A DNA stretch of 64,000 nt, taken from the NCBI GenBank assembly GCA_966250375.1, contig CBINHE010000002.1, positions 40,399 to 104,398 of the forward strand, read 5' to 3'. How positions within the stretch are numbered: position 1 is the first letter of the stretch; every line of letters begins with the position of its first letter. Under the pieces are notes generated by a model that did no database searches, had not been told where the DNA came from, and saw only the letters and a program-made list of their open reading frames with translations. This document shows positions 8,701 through 17,038 of the stretch, one piece after another. Source of the stretch: CAMLDH01 sp966250375 (GTDB lineage Bacteria > Pseudomonadota > Gammaproteobacteria > Burkholderiales > Burkholderiaceae_D). Both the position numbers and the translations under genes were made by a program.

Positions 8701-10295
8701 CGCAGGCCGATCAGTGCGACCCGTTCGGTATCGTGATTGCCGGTCACGGCAGCCGCGATCCCGACGCTGTTCGCGAGTTCGAGGCGCTGATCGAGTTGGT
8801 TCGGGCGCGCGCCCCGCAGCATGTGGTCAGCCACGGCTATCTGGAGTTCGCCAGCCCGACCATCGAGCAGGGAGTGGCAGCGAATCTCGCCGCCGGTGCA
8901 CGGCAAGTGGCCGTGGTGCCGGGCGTGCTGCTGGCAGCGCGTCACGCCAAGAACGACATGCCGAGCGAGCTACTGGCGTTGGCGCGCGAGCATCCTGCCA
9001 TCGATTTTCATTTTGGTGCACCGCTCAACATGCATCCGCTGCTGTTGCAGCTCGCGCAGGAGCGTATCGTCGCCGCCGAGTCGACATCCCCGAACACGGT
9101 GCGACGCGCTGACACTTGCCTGGTGCTGGTCGGGCGCGGCACCACCGATCCGGATGCCAATGGCGACGTCGCCAAGCTGGCGCGCATGCTGGAAGAGGGC
9201 ATGGGTTTCGGCGGGGCGTACGTCTGTTATTCGGGCAGCGCCAAGCCGCTGGTCGCCGATGGCTTGCGCGCTGCGGCGCGGCTTGGATTTTCGAGGCTCA
9301 TCGTGTTGCCGTTCTTTTTATTCGACGGCGTGCTGGTCAAGCGCATCTATGCGGCGGCCGACGCATTGCAGGCGCGTGAGCCGGCGCTGGAAGTGCTCAA
9401 GGCCGGTTATCTCGGCGTGCATCCGCACGTGGCCGACGTCATGATCGAACGCGCGCGCGAAGCGGTAGCCGGGCGCGCTGCGATGAACTGTTCGCTGTGT
9501 AAATACCGGGTGCAGATCGTCGGCTTCGAGGAGCAAGTGGGTGAACCGCAGCGGGCGCACCATCTGCGGGTGCGAGGCTTGCTGGAGAAAGAGAGTGCGG
9601 GCACGTTGCAGCCGCCTGAAATCAAACCAGAATTTACACCCTACGAGCCGCATCCGATAGAAGCCGAGAGCTTCCGCATCATTGCCGCCGGACGCGACTG
9701 GTCGGGCTTCCCCGCAGCGCATTTGACAGTGCTGCAACGGCTGGTGCATACCAGCGGCGACTTCGATGCGGTTGACGATATCTACTTTTCGCCGGGGGCG
9801 GTCGAGATAGGCATCCGCGCACTATTGCGCTGCAAGCGCGTAGTGGCCGACGTCACCATGGTGCAAACCGGTTTGAAGCGCGCGCTGCTCGAGCAACTCG
9901 ACATCGAAACCTGGTGCGGGGTGCACGACCGCGAGACGCACTTGATGGCACAGACGCAGGGCATCACGCGCTCTGCGGCCGGTATCCGGCGCGCCTGGGA
10001 AAAATTCGGCAATGACATCGTACTCGCGATTGGCGATGCGCCGACGGCGATCGTCGAGGCGACACGCCTGATCCGCGAGCACGGCTGGCGGCCGCAACTG
10101 GTGATCGGCTTGCCGGTCGGCTTCGTCGGCACCCGTGAAAGCAAGGATGAGTTGCGCCGTTGCCTGCAAGTGCCGCGCATTACCAATAGCGGCACGCGCG
10201 GTGGTTCACCGTGGGCGGCGAGTGTGGTCAATGCGCTGATGATCGATGCGGTTAATCAGATAACTGTGCAGCTTGCATGGTATGGCCGAGCTTGA
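8697..10295 (+). CDS. cbiX-cbiC: Fusion: sirohydrochlorin cobaltochelatase CbiX - precorrin-8X methylmutase CbiC
   Basis: A 532-residue bifunctional protein. Residues 1 to about 260 form a long (two-repeat) CbiX with the metal/substrate motif GIVIAGHGSRDPD; then comes MNCSLC (Met263, Cys265, Cys268), the MxCxxC signature linked to an iron-sulfur centre in long CbiX proteins. From about residue 320 a complete CbiC/CobH domain follows (VHDRETHLMAQTQGITRS; GDAPTAI; GLPVGFVGTRESKDEL), which moves the C11 methyl group to C12. The ATG at 8697 overlaps the cbiE stop; a 47-codon upstream extension of the frame has no family similarity. CbiX implies early cobalt insertion, while cobN upstream implies late insertion; both are present. 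Confidence 0.92.
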   Translation: MTQADQCDPFGIVIAGHGSRDPDAVREFEALIELVRARAPQHVVSHGYLEFASPTIEQGVAANLAAGARQVAVVPGVLLAARHAKNDMPSELLALAREHPAIDFHFGAPLNMHPLLLQLAQERIVAAESTSPNTVRRADTCLVLVGRGTTDPDANGDVAKLARMLEEGMGFGGAYVCYSGSAKPLVADGLRAAARLGFSRLIVLPFFLFDGVLVKRIYAAADALQAREPALEVLKAGYLGVHPHVADVMIERAREAVAGRAAMNCSLCKYRVQIVGFEEQVGEPQRAHHLRVRGLLEKESAGTLQPPEIKPEFTPYEPHPIEAESFRIIAAGRDWSGFPAAHLTVLQRLVHTSGDFDAVDDIYFSPGAVEIGIRALLRCKRVVADVTMVQTGLKRALLEQLDIETWCGVHDRETHLMAQTQGITRSAAGIRRAWEKFGNDIVLAIGDAPTAIVEATRLIREHGWRPQLVIGLPVGFVGTRESKDELRRCLQVPRITNSGTRGGSPWAASVVNALMIDAVNQITVQLAWYGRA

Positions 10296-11430
10296 ACGGA
10301 CAGAATTCGATTTGCTCGTGCCGGCAGGAAACGGTCTGCGGCGCGGGCGCACGACGGGCAGTTGCGCCACGGCGGCGGTCAAGGCAGCGCTTTACTTGCT
10401 ATTGCGCGGGGAGCGATGTGAGCGTGTAGAGGTAACACTGCCGGACGGCGCGCATTATCTGGTGGTGCCGATTCAGGATTTGTGTCGGCTCGATCAACAC
10501 ACTGTGCGTGCAGAGGTGCAGAAGGATGGCGGCGACGATCCGGACAGCACCCATGGCGCGACCATTTTCGCCGAGGTGCGGCGCAACGACACGGGGCAGA
10601 TTCGCTTCTTCGCCGGCCGCGGTGTCGGCACCGCGACCCAGCCCGGTTTGCGGGTAGCGGTGGGTGAGCCGGCGATTAATCCGGCGCCGCGCCAGATGAT
10701 GCGGCAGGCGGTTGCTGAAGTGCTGGAAGAATCATTGCCGGAGGAACGGAAAGCAGGCTTTGATCTGACGATCGGCTGCGAAAATGGTGAAGTGATCGCG
10801 CGGAAAACATTTAATCCCCGGCTCGGCATTCTCGGCGGCATTTCGATCCTCGGCACGTCGGGCATCGTCGAGCCGATGTCGATGGCATCCTGGATTGCGT
10901 CGATTGAAGTGTATGTGCGCGTCGCGCTCGGCGGCGGTGCGCAGAGTGTGGCTTACCTGCCGGGCAAGATCGGTCGTGATTACGCGAAGGATGTGTTGCA
11001 GTTGCCCGAAAAGCGCACGGTGCAGATCGCCAATTTTTTGGGCGATGCGCTCGACTTCACGCAGAAGGCGCTGAGTGAGGAGCAACGCCGCCTCGAGGTG
11101 CTGTGGCTGGCCGGCCATCCAGGCAAACTGGCAAAATTGCTCGACGGCGCATGGGACACGCATTCGAGCAAGAGCAACATGGCGATGGGCTGCGTGGCGC
11201 GAGTGGCGGCAGAACGCGGGTTTGCGCCGGACTTGGTACAGGAAATAGAAAAGGCAAATACAGTGGAAGCAGCGATGGAAAGATTAAAGAGCGAACCCGG
11301 GGCGCAGGCGTTGTGGGTCGACATCGAGCAGCGCATCGGCGTGCTGGCACATGCGCGCGTGCCGGCGGTGAATAAGGTTGAAGTGCGCTTGTTTGACTTG
11401 CACGGCAATGCGCTAGGAGAGGATGCGTGA
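10282..11430 (+). CDS. cbiD: Cobalt-precorrin-5B (C1)-methyltransferase CbiD
   Basis: About 382 residues, normal for CbiD. Family motifs are RRGRTTGSCATAAVKAAL near the N terminus and GGISILGTSGIVEPMS in the middle. CbiD belongs to the oxygen-independent route, where it methylates C1 after CbiG has opened the lactone. The ATG at 10282 overlaps the cbiX-cbiC stop; a TTG three codons upstream is less likely. Together with cbiG and cbiX it shows that ring contraction here follows the cobalt-early logic although cobN is also present. Its stop overlaps the cobI start region (GTGA). Confidence 0.93.
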   Translation: MAELERTEFDLLVPAGNGLRRGRTTGSCATAAVKAALYLLLRGERCERVEVTLPDGAHYLVVPIQDLCRLDQHTVRAEVQKDGGDDPDSTHGATIFAEVRRNDTGQIRFFAGRGVGTATQPGLRVAVGEPAINPAPRQMMRQAVAEVLEESLPEERKAGFDLTIGCENGEVIARKTFNPRLGILGGISILGTSGIVEPMSMASWIASIEVYVRVALGGGAQSVAYLPGKIGRDYAKDVLQLPEKRTVQIANFLGDALDFTQKALSEEQRRLEVLWLAGHPGKLAKLLDGAWDTHSSKSNMAMGCVARVAAERGFAPDLVQEIEKANTVEAAMERLKSEPGAQALWVDIEQRIGVLAHARVPAVNKVEVRLFDLHGNALGEDA

Positions 11431-12182
11431 GCATGAGATCAAAACCCGGCACCGCAGTTGGCACATTCTGGGGCATCGGCGTTGGCCCGGGACCAGCCGG
11501 CTATCTGCCGCTCGCGGCGCTCGAGGCGCTACGGCAAGCCGACGTCGTACTCGTGCCGCGGGCGCGCAGCGCGGAAACGTCGGTCGCACTGCAATGCCTG
11601 ACCGGTATCGACATCCGGTCGCAACGACTACGGGAAATCGAATTCAACATGGATCCGGACCGGTCGGTATTGCGCGAGCATTATGCGCAGTTGGCCGACA
11701 CGATTGCAGTCGATCTGTGCGCCGGACGCAATGTGGCTTACCTGACGATCGGCGATACGCTGACGTACTCCACCTACGGCTATGTGCTGGCCGCGTTGCG
11801 CGAGCGGCTGCCCGAATTGCCACACCGTACTTTTCCCGGCATCACCAGCTACGCAGCCGCCGCATCGGCCCTGAGCTGGCCGCTGGGCGAGGGCAAGGAA
11901 CGAATACTGATCTTGCCGTGTCCTGACGATCCTCTGGCGCTGCGGCGCGATATCGAAACGCATGACATCGTGGTGTTGATGAAGGTCGGCGCACGCCTGG
12001 CTTGGGTACTCGACCTGTTGCGCGACATGGGCATCGCCGAATATTGCGCATTTGCGCGCCGCATCGGCTTGCCAGGTGAAATGCTGGCGACCGATGTCGA
12101 GAATTTATGTGCGACCGAGGCAATGGGGTATCTTGCGACGCTGCTGATCCGTAAAACCCCGAGAGAAAAAAGACACACATGA
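11427..12182 (+). CDS. cobI: Precorrin-2/cobalt-factor II C20-methyltransferase
   Basis: About 251 residues with the tetrapyrrole methylase fold: FWGIGVGPGPAGYLPLAALEAL at the N terminus is split by the typical GxGPG loop, and TIGDTLTYSTYGYV plus FPGITSYAAAA are the CobI/CbiL signatures. It adds the C20 methyl group that is later lost in ring contraction. A GGAGAGG Shine-Dalgarno at 11416-11422 could serve GTG 11427 or ATG 11433. It overlaps cbiD by 4 nt and the next gene by ATGA, so it is translationally coupled. The name cbiL would be equally valid, since cobalt timing in this organism is unresolved. Confidence 0.9.
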   Translation: MSMRSKPGTAVGTFWGIGVGPGPAGYLPLAALEALRQADVVLVPRARSAETSVALQCLTGIDIRSQRLREIEFNMDPDRSVLREHYAQLADTIAVDLCAGRNVAYLTIGDTLTYSTYGYVLAALRERLPELPHRTFPGITSYAAAASALSWPLGEGKERILILPCPDDPLALRRDIETHDIVVLMKVGARLAWVLDLLRDMGIAEYCAFARRIGLPGEMLATDVENLCATEAMGYLATLLIRKTPREKRHT

Positions 12183-12979
12183 AGGTATATTTCATCGGTG
12201 CCGGTCCCGGCGCTTCCGACCTGATCACGCTGCGTGGCGCCAACATACTGGGCCGCGTCAACATGGTGCTGTACGCCGGTTCGTTGGTACCGACCGACAT
12301 GCTGCAGCATTGTCGCCCAGATGCCGAGCTGATCGATACCGCCAAGCTCGACCTCGAACAGCAGGAGGCGTGTTACCGCCGTGCCCAGACAGCCGGCTGC
12401 GACGTGGCGCGCCTGCACTCGGGCGATCCGGCAATCTACGGCGCGACCGCCGAGCAAATGCGGCGGCTCGATGCGCTGGGCATCGAATACGAGATAGTGC
12501 CGGGGGTGTCGTCGTTCAGCGCCGCCGCCGCCGCAGTCAAGGCCGAATTGACCAAGCCGGAAGTGTCGCAGACCATCATCCTGACCCGCGTTTCCGGTCG
12601 TGCATCGGCGGTGCCGGAAGCAGAAGCGATCGCCAAATTGGCCGAGCATCGCGCGACCATGTGCATTTTCCTGTCGGGGCCGCATCTGAAAAAAATCGTG
12701 ACCGACCTGCGTCTGCATTATCCGGAGGACACGCCGGTGACACTGGTTTATCGGGCTAGCTGGCCCGAGCAACGCATCTATCAGGGAAGCCTTGGCACGG
12801 TGTTGAAAGAAACCAAGCGCGGCGCCTGGAACCTGACCACCATGCTGCTGGTCGGCGCAGCGCTGGGGGATGGCGCGCAGGTGGAGTCAAGCTTGTACTC
12901 GAAGGATTTCAAGCATCTGTTTCGGGCCGTGAAAAAGACCAAGCCAAAGGTCGAAAAGATCGAAAAGGCAATAGCGTGA
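12179..12979 (+). CDS. cobM: Precorrin-4/cobalt-precorrin-4 C11-methyltransferase
   Basis: A 266-residue SAM methylase of the CobM/CbiF group: KVYFIGAGPGASDLITLRG, then LHSGDPAIYGATAEQ and EIVPGVSSFSAAAAA, all hallmarks of C11 methylation. The C-terminal tail is lysine-rich (about residues 245-266), which is not typical of the catalytic fold and may be disordered. The start overlaps the cobI stop and the stop overlaps cbiG, consistent with one polycistronic message. Equivalent to cbiF in cobalt-early nomenclature. Confidence 0.92.
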   Translation: MKVYFIGAGPGASDLITLRGANILGRVNMVLYAGSLVPTDMLQHCRPDAELIDTAKLDLEQQEACYRRAQTAGCDVARLHSGDPAIYGATAEQMRRLDALGIEYEIVPGVSSFSAAAAAVKAELTKPEVSQTIILTRVSGRASAVPEAEAIAKLAEHRATMCIFLSGPHLKKIVTDLRLHYPEDTPVTLVYRASWPEQRIYQGSLGTVLKETKRGAWNLTTMLLVGAALGDGAQVESSLYSKDFKHLFRAVKKTKPKVEKIEKAIA

Positions 12980-13752
12980 GCGGGGACGTAAATGCATCAC
13001 TCGGCATCTGGCTGGTGCGCGCAGAAAGCGAAGCACTCGCCGCTGCTCTGCAAGCGCAGCTCGGCGGCACGATGTACCGCCCCTGGTTGAATCCGTCCGT
13101 GACACAGAAGCAGCAGTTCGCTGCCGTGTATCGACAGCATGCACAGTGGGTGATGGTGGCAGCCAGTGGCATCGCGGTGCGCTTTCTCGATGGCTTGGCG
13201 CAGGATAAGCACAGCGATCCGGCGCTGGTGGTGCTGGACGAAGCGGGCTGTTATGCGGTATCGCTGCTGGCCGGGCACGAGGGCGGCGCCAACCGTCTGG
13301 CTTATCGCGTGGCTAACGCAGTCGGCGCGGTGCCGGTGGTCACCACGGCGACCGAGGCCTTGAAGTCGCTCGTGGTTGGCATTGGTTGCCGCAAGGGCGT
13401 GTCGGCCGAGCGAATCGACGCGGCGGTGCAGCAGGCGCTTGATGGGCTTGCTGGGCGCCGTTTAAACGAAGTGCGCGAGGTTGCGACGATCGACCTGAAG
13501 GCGGACGAGCCGGGATTGATCGAATTCTGCGCGCGGCATGACTTGCCGCTGCGGATCTTTGCGCGTGACACGGTAGCGGCACGGGCATGGGTGACGCAGC
13601 CCTCGGATTGGGTACGTCAAAACGTGGGGCTCGATGGCGTATGCGAACCATGCGCTTTGATCGCCTGCACGCGCGGCAAACTGGCGGTGCCGAAAATGGC
13701 TTTGGACGGCGTGGCCGTGGCAGTAGTAGAAGATAAATGGATGGAAGCATGA
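12976..13752 (+). CDS. cbiG: Cobalt-precorrin-5A hydrolase CbiG (compact form)
   Basis: About 258 residues, shorter than the usual 320-380 residues of CbiG. The N-terminal domain ends with VVLDEAGCYAVSLLAGHEGG and PVVTTATE and runs almost directly into the C-terminal domain starting LVVGIGCRKGVSAERI; the middle domain seen in long CbiG proteins seems absent. CbiG opens the delta-lactone of cobalt-precorrin-5A and releases acetaldehyde. GTG at 12976 overlaps the cobM stop (GTGA). Presence of cbiG with cbiD marks the oxygen-independent ring-contraction chemistry; no CobG or CobZ is seen in the window. Confidence 0.87.
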   Translation: MSGDVNASLGIWLVRAESEALAAALQAQLGGTMYRPWLNPSVTQKQQFAAVYRQHAQWVMVAASGIAVRFLDGLAQDKHSDPALVVLDEAGCYAVSLLAGHEGGANRLAYRVANAVGAVPVVTTATEALKSLVVGIGCRKGVSAERIDAAVQQALDGLAGRRLNEVREVATIDLKADEPGLIEFCARHDLPLRIFARDTVAARAWVTQPSDWVRQNVGLDGVCEPCALIACTRGKLAVPKMALDGVAVAVVEDKWMEA

Positions 13753-15308
13753 CTGGGGTACTGAATTTGGTGTCGGTCGGACCGGGCTTTAACGACTTGA
13801 TCATTCCGCGTGCCGAAGCGGCGTTGCGCGACAGCGACGTGATCGTGGCCTACGAGTTGTATTTGCGCTGGATCGAACCGTGGCTGGAAGGCAAGGAAAT
13901 TCACACGCCGCCGCTGACGCAAGAGCGCGAGCGCGCTTTGCTGGCGATCGACAAAGCCCGCAGCGGCGCCAAAGTCGCCTTGATTTCCAGCGGCGACATC
14001 GGTATTTACGCAATGGCGGCACTGGCGTTCGAGGAGATGCAGGAAGACGATACCTACGAGGTGAATGTCGTGCCGGGGATTACTTCGGCCAATGCCTGCG
14101 CGTCGTTGCTGGGCTCGCCCTTATCGCATGACTTCGCCACCCTCAGCCTGTCCGATTTGCTATGTCCTTGGGAATGGATCGAAAACCGCGCACGGCACAT
14201 CGCGCAAGCCGACTTGGCTTGCGTGTTGTACAACGTGCAGAGCGCCGGCCGGCAGCAGGGTGTCTATCGCATCCTGAATCTCATGCTGGAATCCAAGGCG
14301 CCGCATACCTTGTGCGGCGTGGTGAAAAATGCTTATCGGCCCGGTCAGCAAGTCAGCATCCATCGCCTGGAAGAATTGCCGGCATTGCAGTTCGATATGC
14401 TCACCACCATCGTGATCGGCAACCGGTTTACCCGGCGCAAGCGCGGCCGCATTTTTACGCCGCGCGGCTACAACGACTGGGCTTCGCCGGATGTTGCGCC
14501 AGCCATGCAGCAGGAACAGCATGCATTACCCGATCATGCAGTCTGGGTTTTTTCCGGTACCAGCGACGGCAATGCACTGGCGACGCAGTTGGCAGCAGCG
14601 CAGGACTGCCCGGTGATCGTATCCGCAGCTACTGAATACGGTGGCGAGGTGGCCATCAAGGACTGTCCGGGCGTGTCGGTCTGGGCCGGTCGTCAAGGCA
14701 TCGAAGCACGCCGGCAGGCCCTGACGCGCAGCCATGCGCGCGCGCTGGTCGATGCGACGCATCCCTATGCCACGATCATTTCCGAACAGTTGATTGGTTT
14801 ATCGCGTGAACTCGGCATCCCGTATTTGCGCTATGAGCGGCCCAGTGCGCTTGCGCCGGCGTACGGTGATTTGTGCGAATCGATGGCGCAGGCAGCCGAA
14901 CGCGCCATCGCGCTCGGCCGACGTATTTTTCTGGCGACCGGCTCCAAGGATCTGGCGACGTTTCTGCAAGCGCCCGGTGCAAATGCGCGAGAGTGGTTTG
15001 TGCGTGTCACGGCAGAGCCGGAATTCATTCAGCGCGCGATCGATCTGGGCGTGCCGCGCAGCCACCTGTGCGCGATGCAAGGACCCTTCTCGGAGGCGTT
15101 CAATACGGCATTGTGGCGCGATTGGCAAATCGATTGTGTGGTGACCAAGGATTCCGGCGACGCCGGCGGCTATCGCGCCAAAGCGGCAGCGGCGCAGGCG
15201 CTGGATATTCCATTGCTCGTGATTCAACGGCCGAATCTGGCGTATCCGCTGTTCACCTCGACGTTCGATGCTGTGTTACAGCAACTGGCGACGTGGAAAA
15301 TAGCATGA
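13749..15308 (+). CDS. cobJ-cobK: Fusion: precorrin-3B C17-methyltransferase - precorrin-6A reductase
   Basis: About 519 residues in two enzyme domains. Residues 1 to about 245 are a CobJ/CbiH methylase (LNLVSVGPGFNDLIIPRA; ISSGDIGIYAMAAL; VVPGITSANACASLLGSPLS), responsible for C17 methylation and ring contraction. After a short linker, residues from about 265 are a CobK/CbiJ NADPH-dependent reductase (VWVFSGTSDGNALA; DATHPYATIISEQL; TKDSGDAGGYRAKAAAA). The ATG at 13749 overlaps the cbiG stop; an ATG four codons upstream is possible. Fusing these two non-consecutive steps may help hold unstable intermediates in one complex. Confidence 0.92.
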   Translation: MTGVLNLVSVGPGFNDLIIPRAEAALRDSDVIVAYELYLRWIEPWLEGKEIHTPPLTQERERALLAIDKARSGAKVALISSGDIGIYAMAALAFEEMQEDDTYEVNVVPGITSANACASLLGSPLSHDFATLSLSDLLCPWEWIENRARHIAQADLACVLYNVQSAGRQQGVYRILNLMLESKAPHTLCGVVKNAYRPGQQVSIHRLEELPALQFDMLTTIVIGNRFTRRKRGRIFTPRGYNDWASPDVAPAMQQEQHALPDHAVWVFSGTSDGNALATQLAAAQDCPVIVSAATEYGGEVAIKDCPGVSVWAGRQGIEARRQALTRSHARALVDATHPYATIISEQLIGLSRELGIPYLRYERPSALAPAYGDLCESMAQAAERAIALGRRIFLATGSKDLATFLQAPGANAREWFVRVTAEPEFIQRAIDLGVPRSHLCAMQGPFSEAFNTALWRDWQIDCVVTKDSGDAGGYRAKAAAAQALDIPLLVIQRPNLAYPLFTSTFDAVLQQLATWKIA

Positions 15309-16429
15309 ATCAGCTGATTCCCGTCACCATCGTCACCGGTTTTTTGGGCTCGGGCAAAACCACCTTGCTGCGCAGCTTGATTCAACGCAGGCAAACCCGC
15401 CGCCTTGCGCTGTTGATCAATGAGTTCGGCGAAGTCTCGATCGACGGGGAGTTGATCCGCGACAGTGCCGATAATAATAACGATGGTGATCAGATCCGGA
15501 TTCACGATTTTTCACACGGCCTGATCGCCTATGGCGACGATGAACTTTTTATTCCTGTCATGCGCGCGATCGCTGAACGCCGCGCCAATGTCGATCATGT
15601 GCTGATCGAAACCTCCGGCCTGGCGCTGCCGACGGCGGTAATGGAAATGCTGCAGAGCCCCGAACTGGCCGCAGATTTTATTCTGGATGCGACACTGGCC
15701 GTGGTGGATACGCCCTTGTTATTGTCCGATCAGTTCGAGCGCGGTAATGAGGCCGATGGCCCGCAAGCGGCGGTCGCCGGCATGTTTGAACAGCAGCTCG
15801 AATACGCCGATGTCGTGGTGTTGAATAAAATCGATCTGCTCGATGAAAATGCGCTGCTACTGGCCGAGACCCGCGTGCGGCAACGCGCGCCGAATGTGCG
15901 CTTCCTTGAACTGGCCTATCACGCACAGCTTGATATCCGCCTTGCTCTGGGACTGCGCTTGCATCAGCCAACATTGGTTGCGCACAACCACCGTTACACG
16001 CCGCTGGCGTCGATGCCGGGCGCCGATGCTTCTCTACTCGGCAATCAAGATCGCTTGAACGGTCACGCTCATTCCGGCTTGAGTGCCCACAGCCATGGCC
16101 TCGCGACGCACAAGCATTTTCATGAGCAGGACCCGGGCTGGCTGTCGTTTGTCCTGCGCAGCCAGGCGCCGCAGCAAACAGAAACATTGAAATTCGCGTT
16201 GATCGAAGCGGCCAAGGCGGAACCGATCTTGCGCAGTAAAGGTTTTATTCGTACCAACGATTCGGAACGTGCGGTGCTGGTGCAGGGCGTGCGCTCACGG
16301 GTGGCGATCAGTGTCGATGCAGAAAAATCGGCCCCACAAAAATCGGAACTGGTGTTCATCGGTTACCATCCGAGCCGCACCAAAGTGGCGACACTGTTAT
16401 CCGACTTGACCGGAACTACCTGGAGATAA
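15305..16429 (+). CDS. cobW: CobW-type G3E GTPase metallochaperone
   Basis: A 374-residue COG0523 GTPase. P-loop FLGSGKTTLLRSL follows the N terminus directly, ETSGLALPT is the G3E Walker B-adjacent motif and NKIDLLD is the guanine-specificity motif. Between the GTPase and the C-terminal CobW_C domain is a histidine-rich stretch (about residues 228-278, with HNHRY, GHAHSGLSAHSHGLATHKHFH). The usual CxCC metal motif is replaced by INEFGEVSIDG without cysteines, as in several cobalamin-linked CobW proteins. The ATG at 15305 overlaps the cobJ-cobK stop; the long upstream extension of the frame lies inside that gene and is spurious. Likely delivers cobalt to CobN. Confidence 0.9.
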   Translation: MNQLIPVTIVTGFLGSGKTTLLRSLIQRRQTRRLALLINEFGEVSIDGELIRDSADNNNDGDQIRIHDFSHGLIAYGDDELFIPVMRAIAERRANVDHVLIETSGLALPTAVMEMLQSPELAADFILDATLAVVDTPLLLSDQFERGNEADGPQAAVAGMFEQQLEYADVVVLNKIDLLDENALLLAETRVRQRAPNVRFLELAYHAQLDIRLALGLRLHQPTLVAHNHRYTPLASMPGADASLLGNQDRLNGHAHSGLSAHSHGLATHKHFHEQDPGWLSFVLRSQAPQQTETLKFALIEAAKAEPILRSKGFIRTNDSERAVLVQGVRSRVAISVDAEKSAPQKSELVFIGYHPSRTKVATLLSDLTGTTWR

Positions 16430-16434
16430 TTTTA

Positions 16435-17037
16435 ATGAAAACCGATCCTGAATCACATAAACGGATGACCCAGCGTCATAAAGAAGGCTTCGAAAAAAAG
16501 AAGGCCGCTGCGCAAAAAGAAAAAGGCTTGCTGATTGTGTACACCGGCACCGGCAAAGGCAAATCCACCGCCGCATTCGGCATGGGCATGCGCATACTCG
16601 GCCATCAGATGAAACTGGGTGTGGTGCAATTCATCAAGGGCGCATTACACAGCGCCGAACGCCAGGTGCTCGGCAGTAACCCCAATTGCGATTTTCATGT
16701 CGTCGGCGCCGGTTATACCTGGGATACGCAGGATCGCGCAGCCGACATGCAAACGGCCGCCAACGGTTGGGCCGAAGCGGTCAGGATGATCACCGATCCT
16801 TCCTACGATATGGTGATTCTCGATGAACTCAATATCGTGCTTAAGTATCAATACCTCGACTTGGCCGAAGTCCTTGAGGTATTCGGCAAGCGGCGCGAGA
16901 TGCTGCACATCGTTGTCACCGGCCGTCATGCACCGGAGGGATTGATCGAACTGGCCGATCTCGTCAGCGATATTCGCCCGGTAAAACACCCGTATCAGGA
17001 GCAGGGCATCAAGGCGCAAAAAGGGGTGGAGTTTTAA
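16435..17037 (+). CDS. cobO: Cob(I)yrinic acid a,c-diamide adenosyltransferase
   Basis: A 200-residue CobO/BtuR/CobA-type corrinoid adenosyltransferase that attaches the adenosyl ligand to cobalt. It has the P-loop YTGTGKGKSTAAFG, the MVILDELNIVLKY segment and the HIVVTGRHAPEGLIELAD motif, and the normal length. The charged N terminus (HKERMxx-type, KEGFEKKKAAAQKEKG) is usual in the family. It starts 5 nt after cobW and is followed by cobB. Cytoplasmic; acts after cobB in the standard order. Confidence 0.95.
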   Translation: MKTDPESHKRMTQRHKEGFEKKKAAAQKEKGLLIVYTGTGKGKSTAAFGMGMRILGHQMKLGVVQFIKGALHSAERQVLGSNPNCDFHVVGAGYTWDTQDRAADMQTAANGWAEAVRMITDPSYDMVILDELNIVLKYQYLDLAEVLEVFGKRREMLHIVVTGRHAPEGLIELADLVSDIRPVKHPYQEQGIKAQKGVEF

Positions 17038-17038
17038 G

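Noticed and set aside
14873..15304. Long N-terminal extension of CobW
   Set aside because: It overlaps the CobK domain in another frame; the P-loop expected near the N terminus follows ATG 15305, which overlaps the previous stop.
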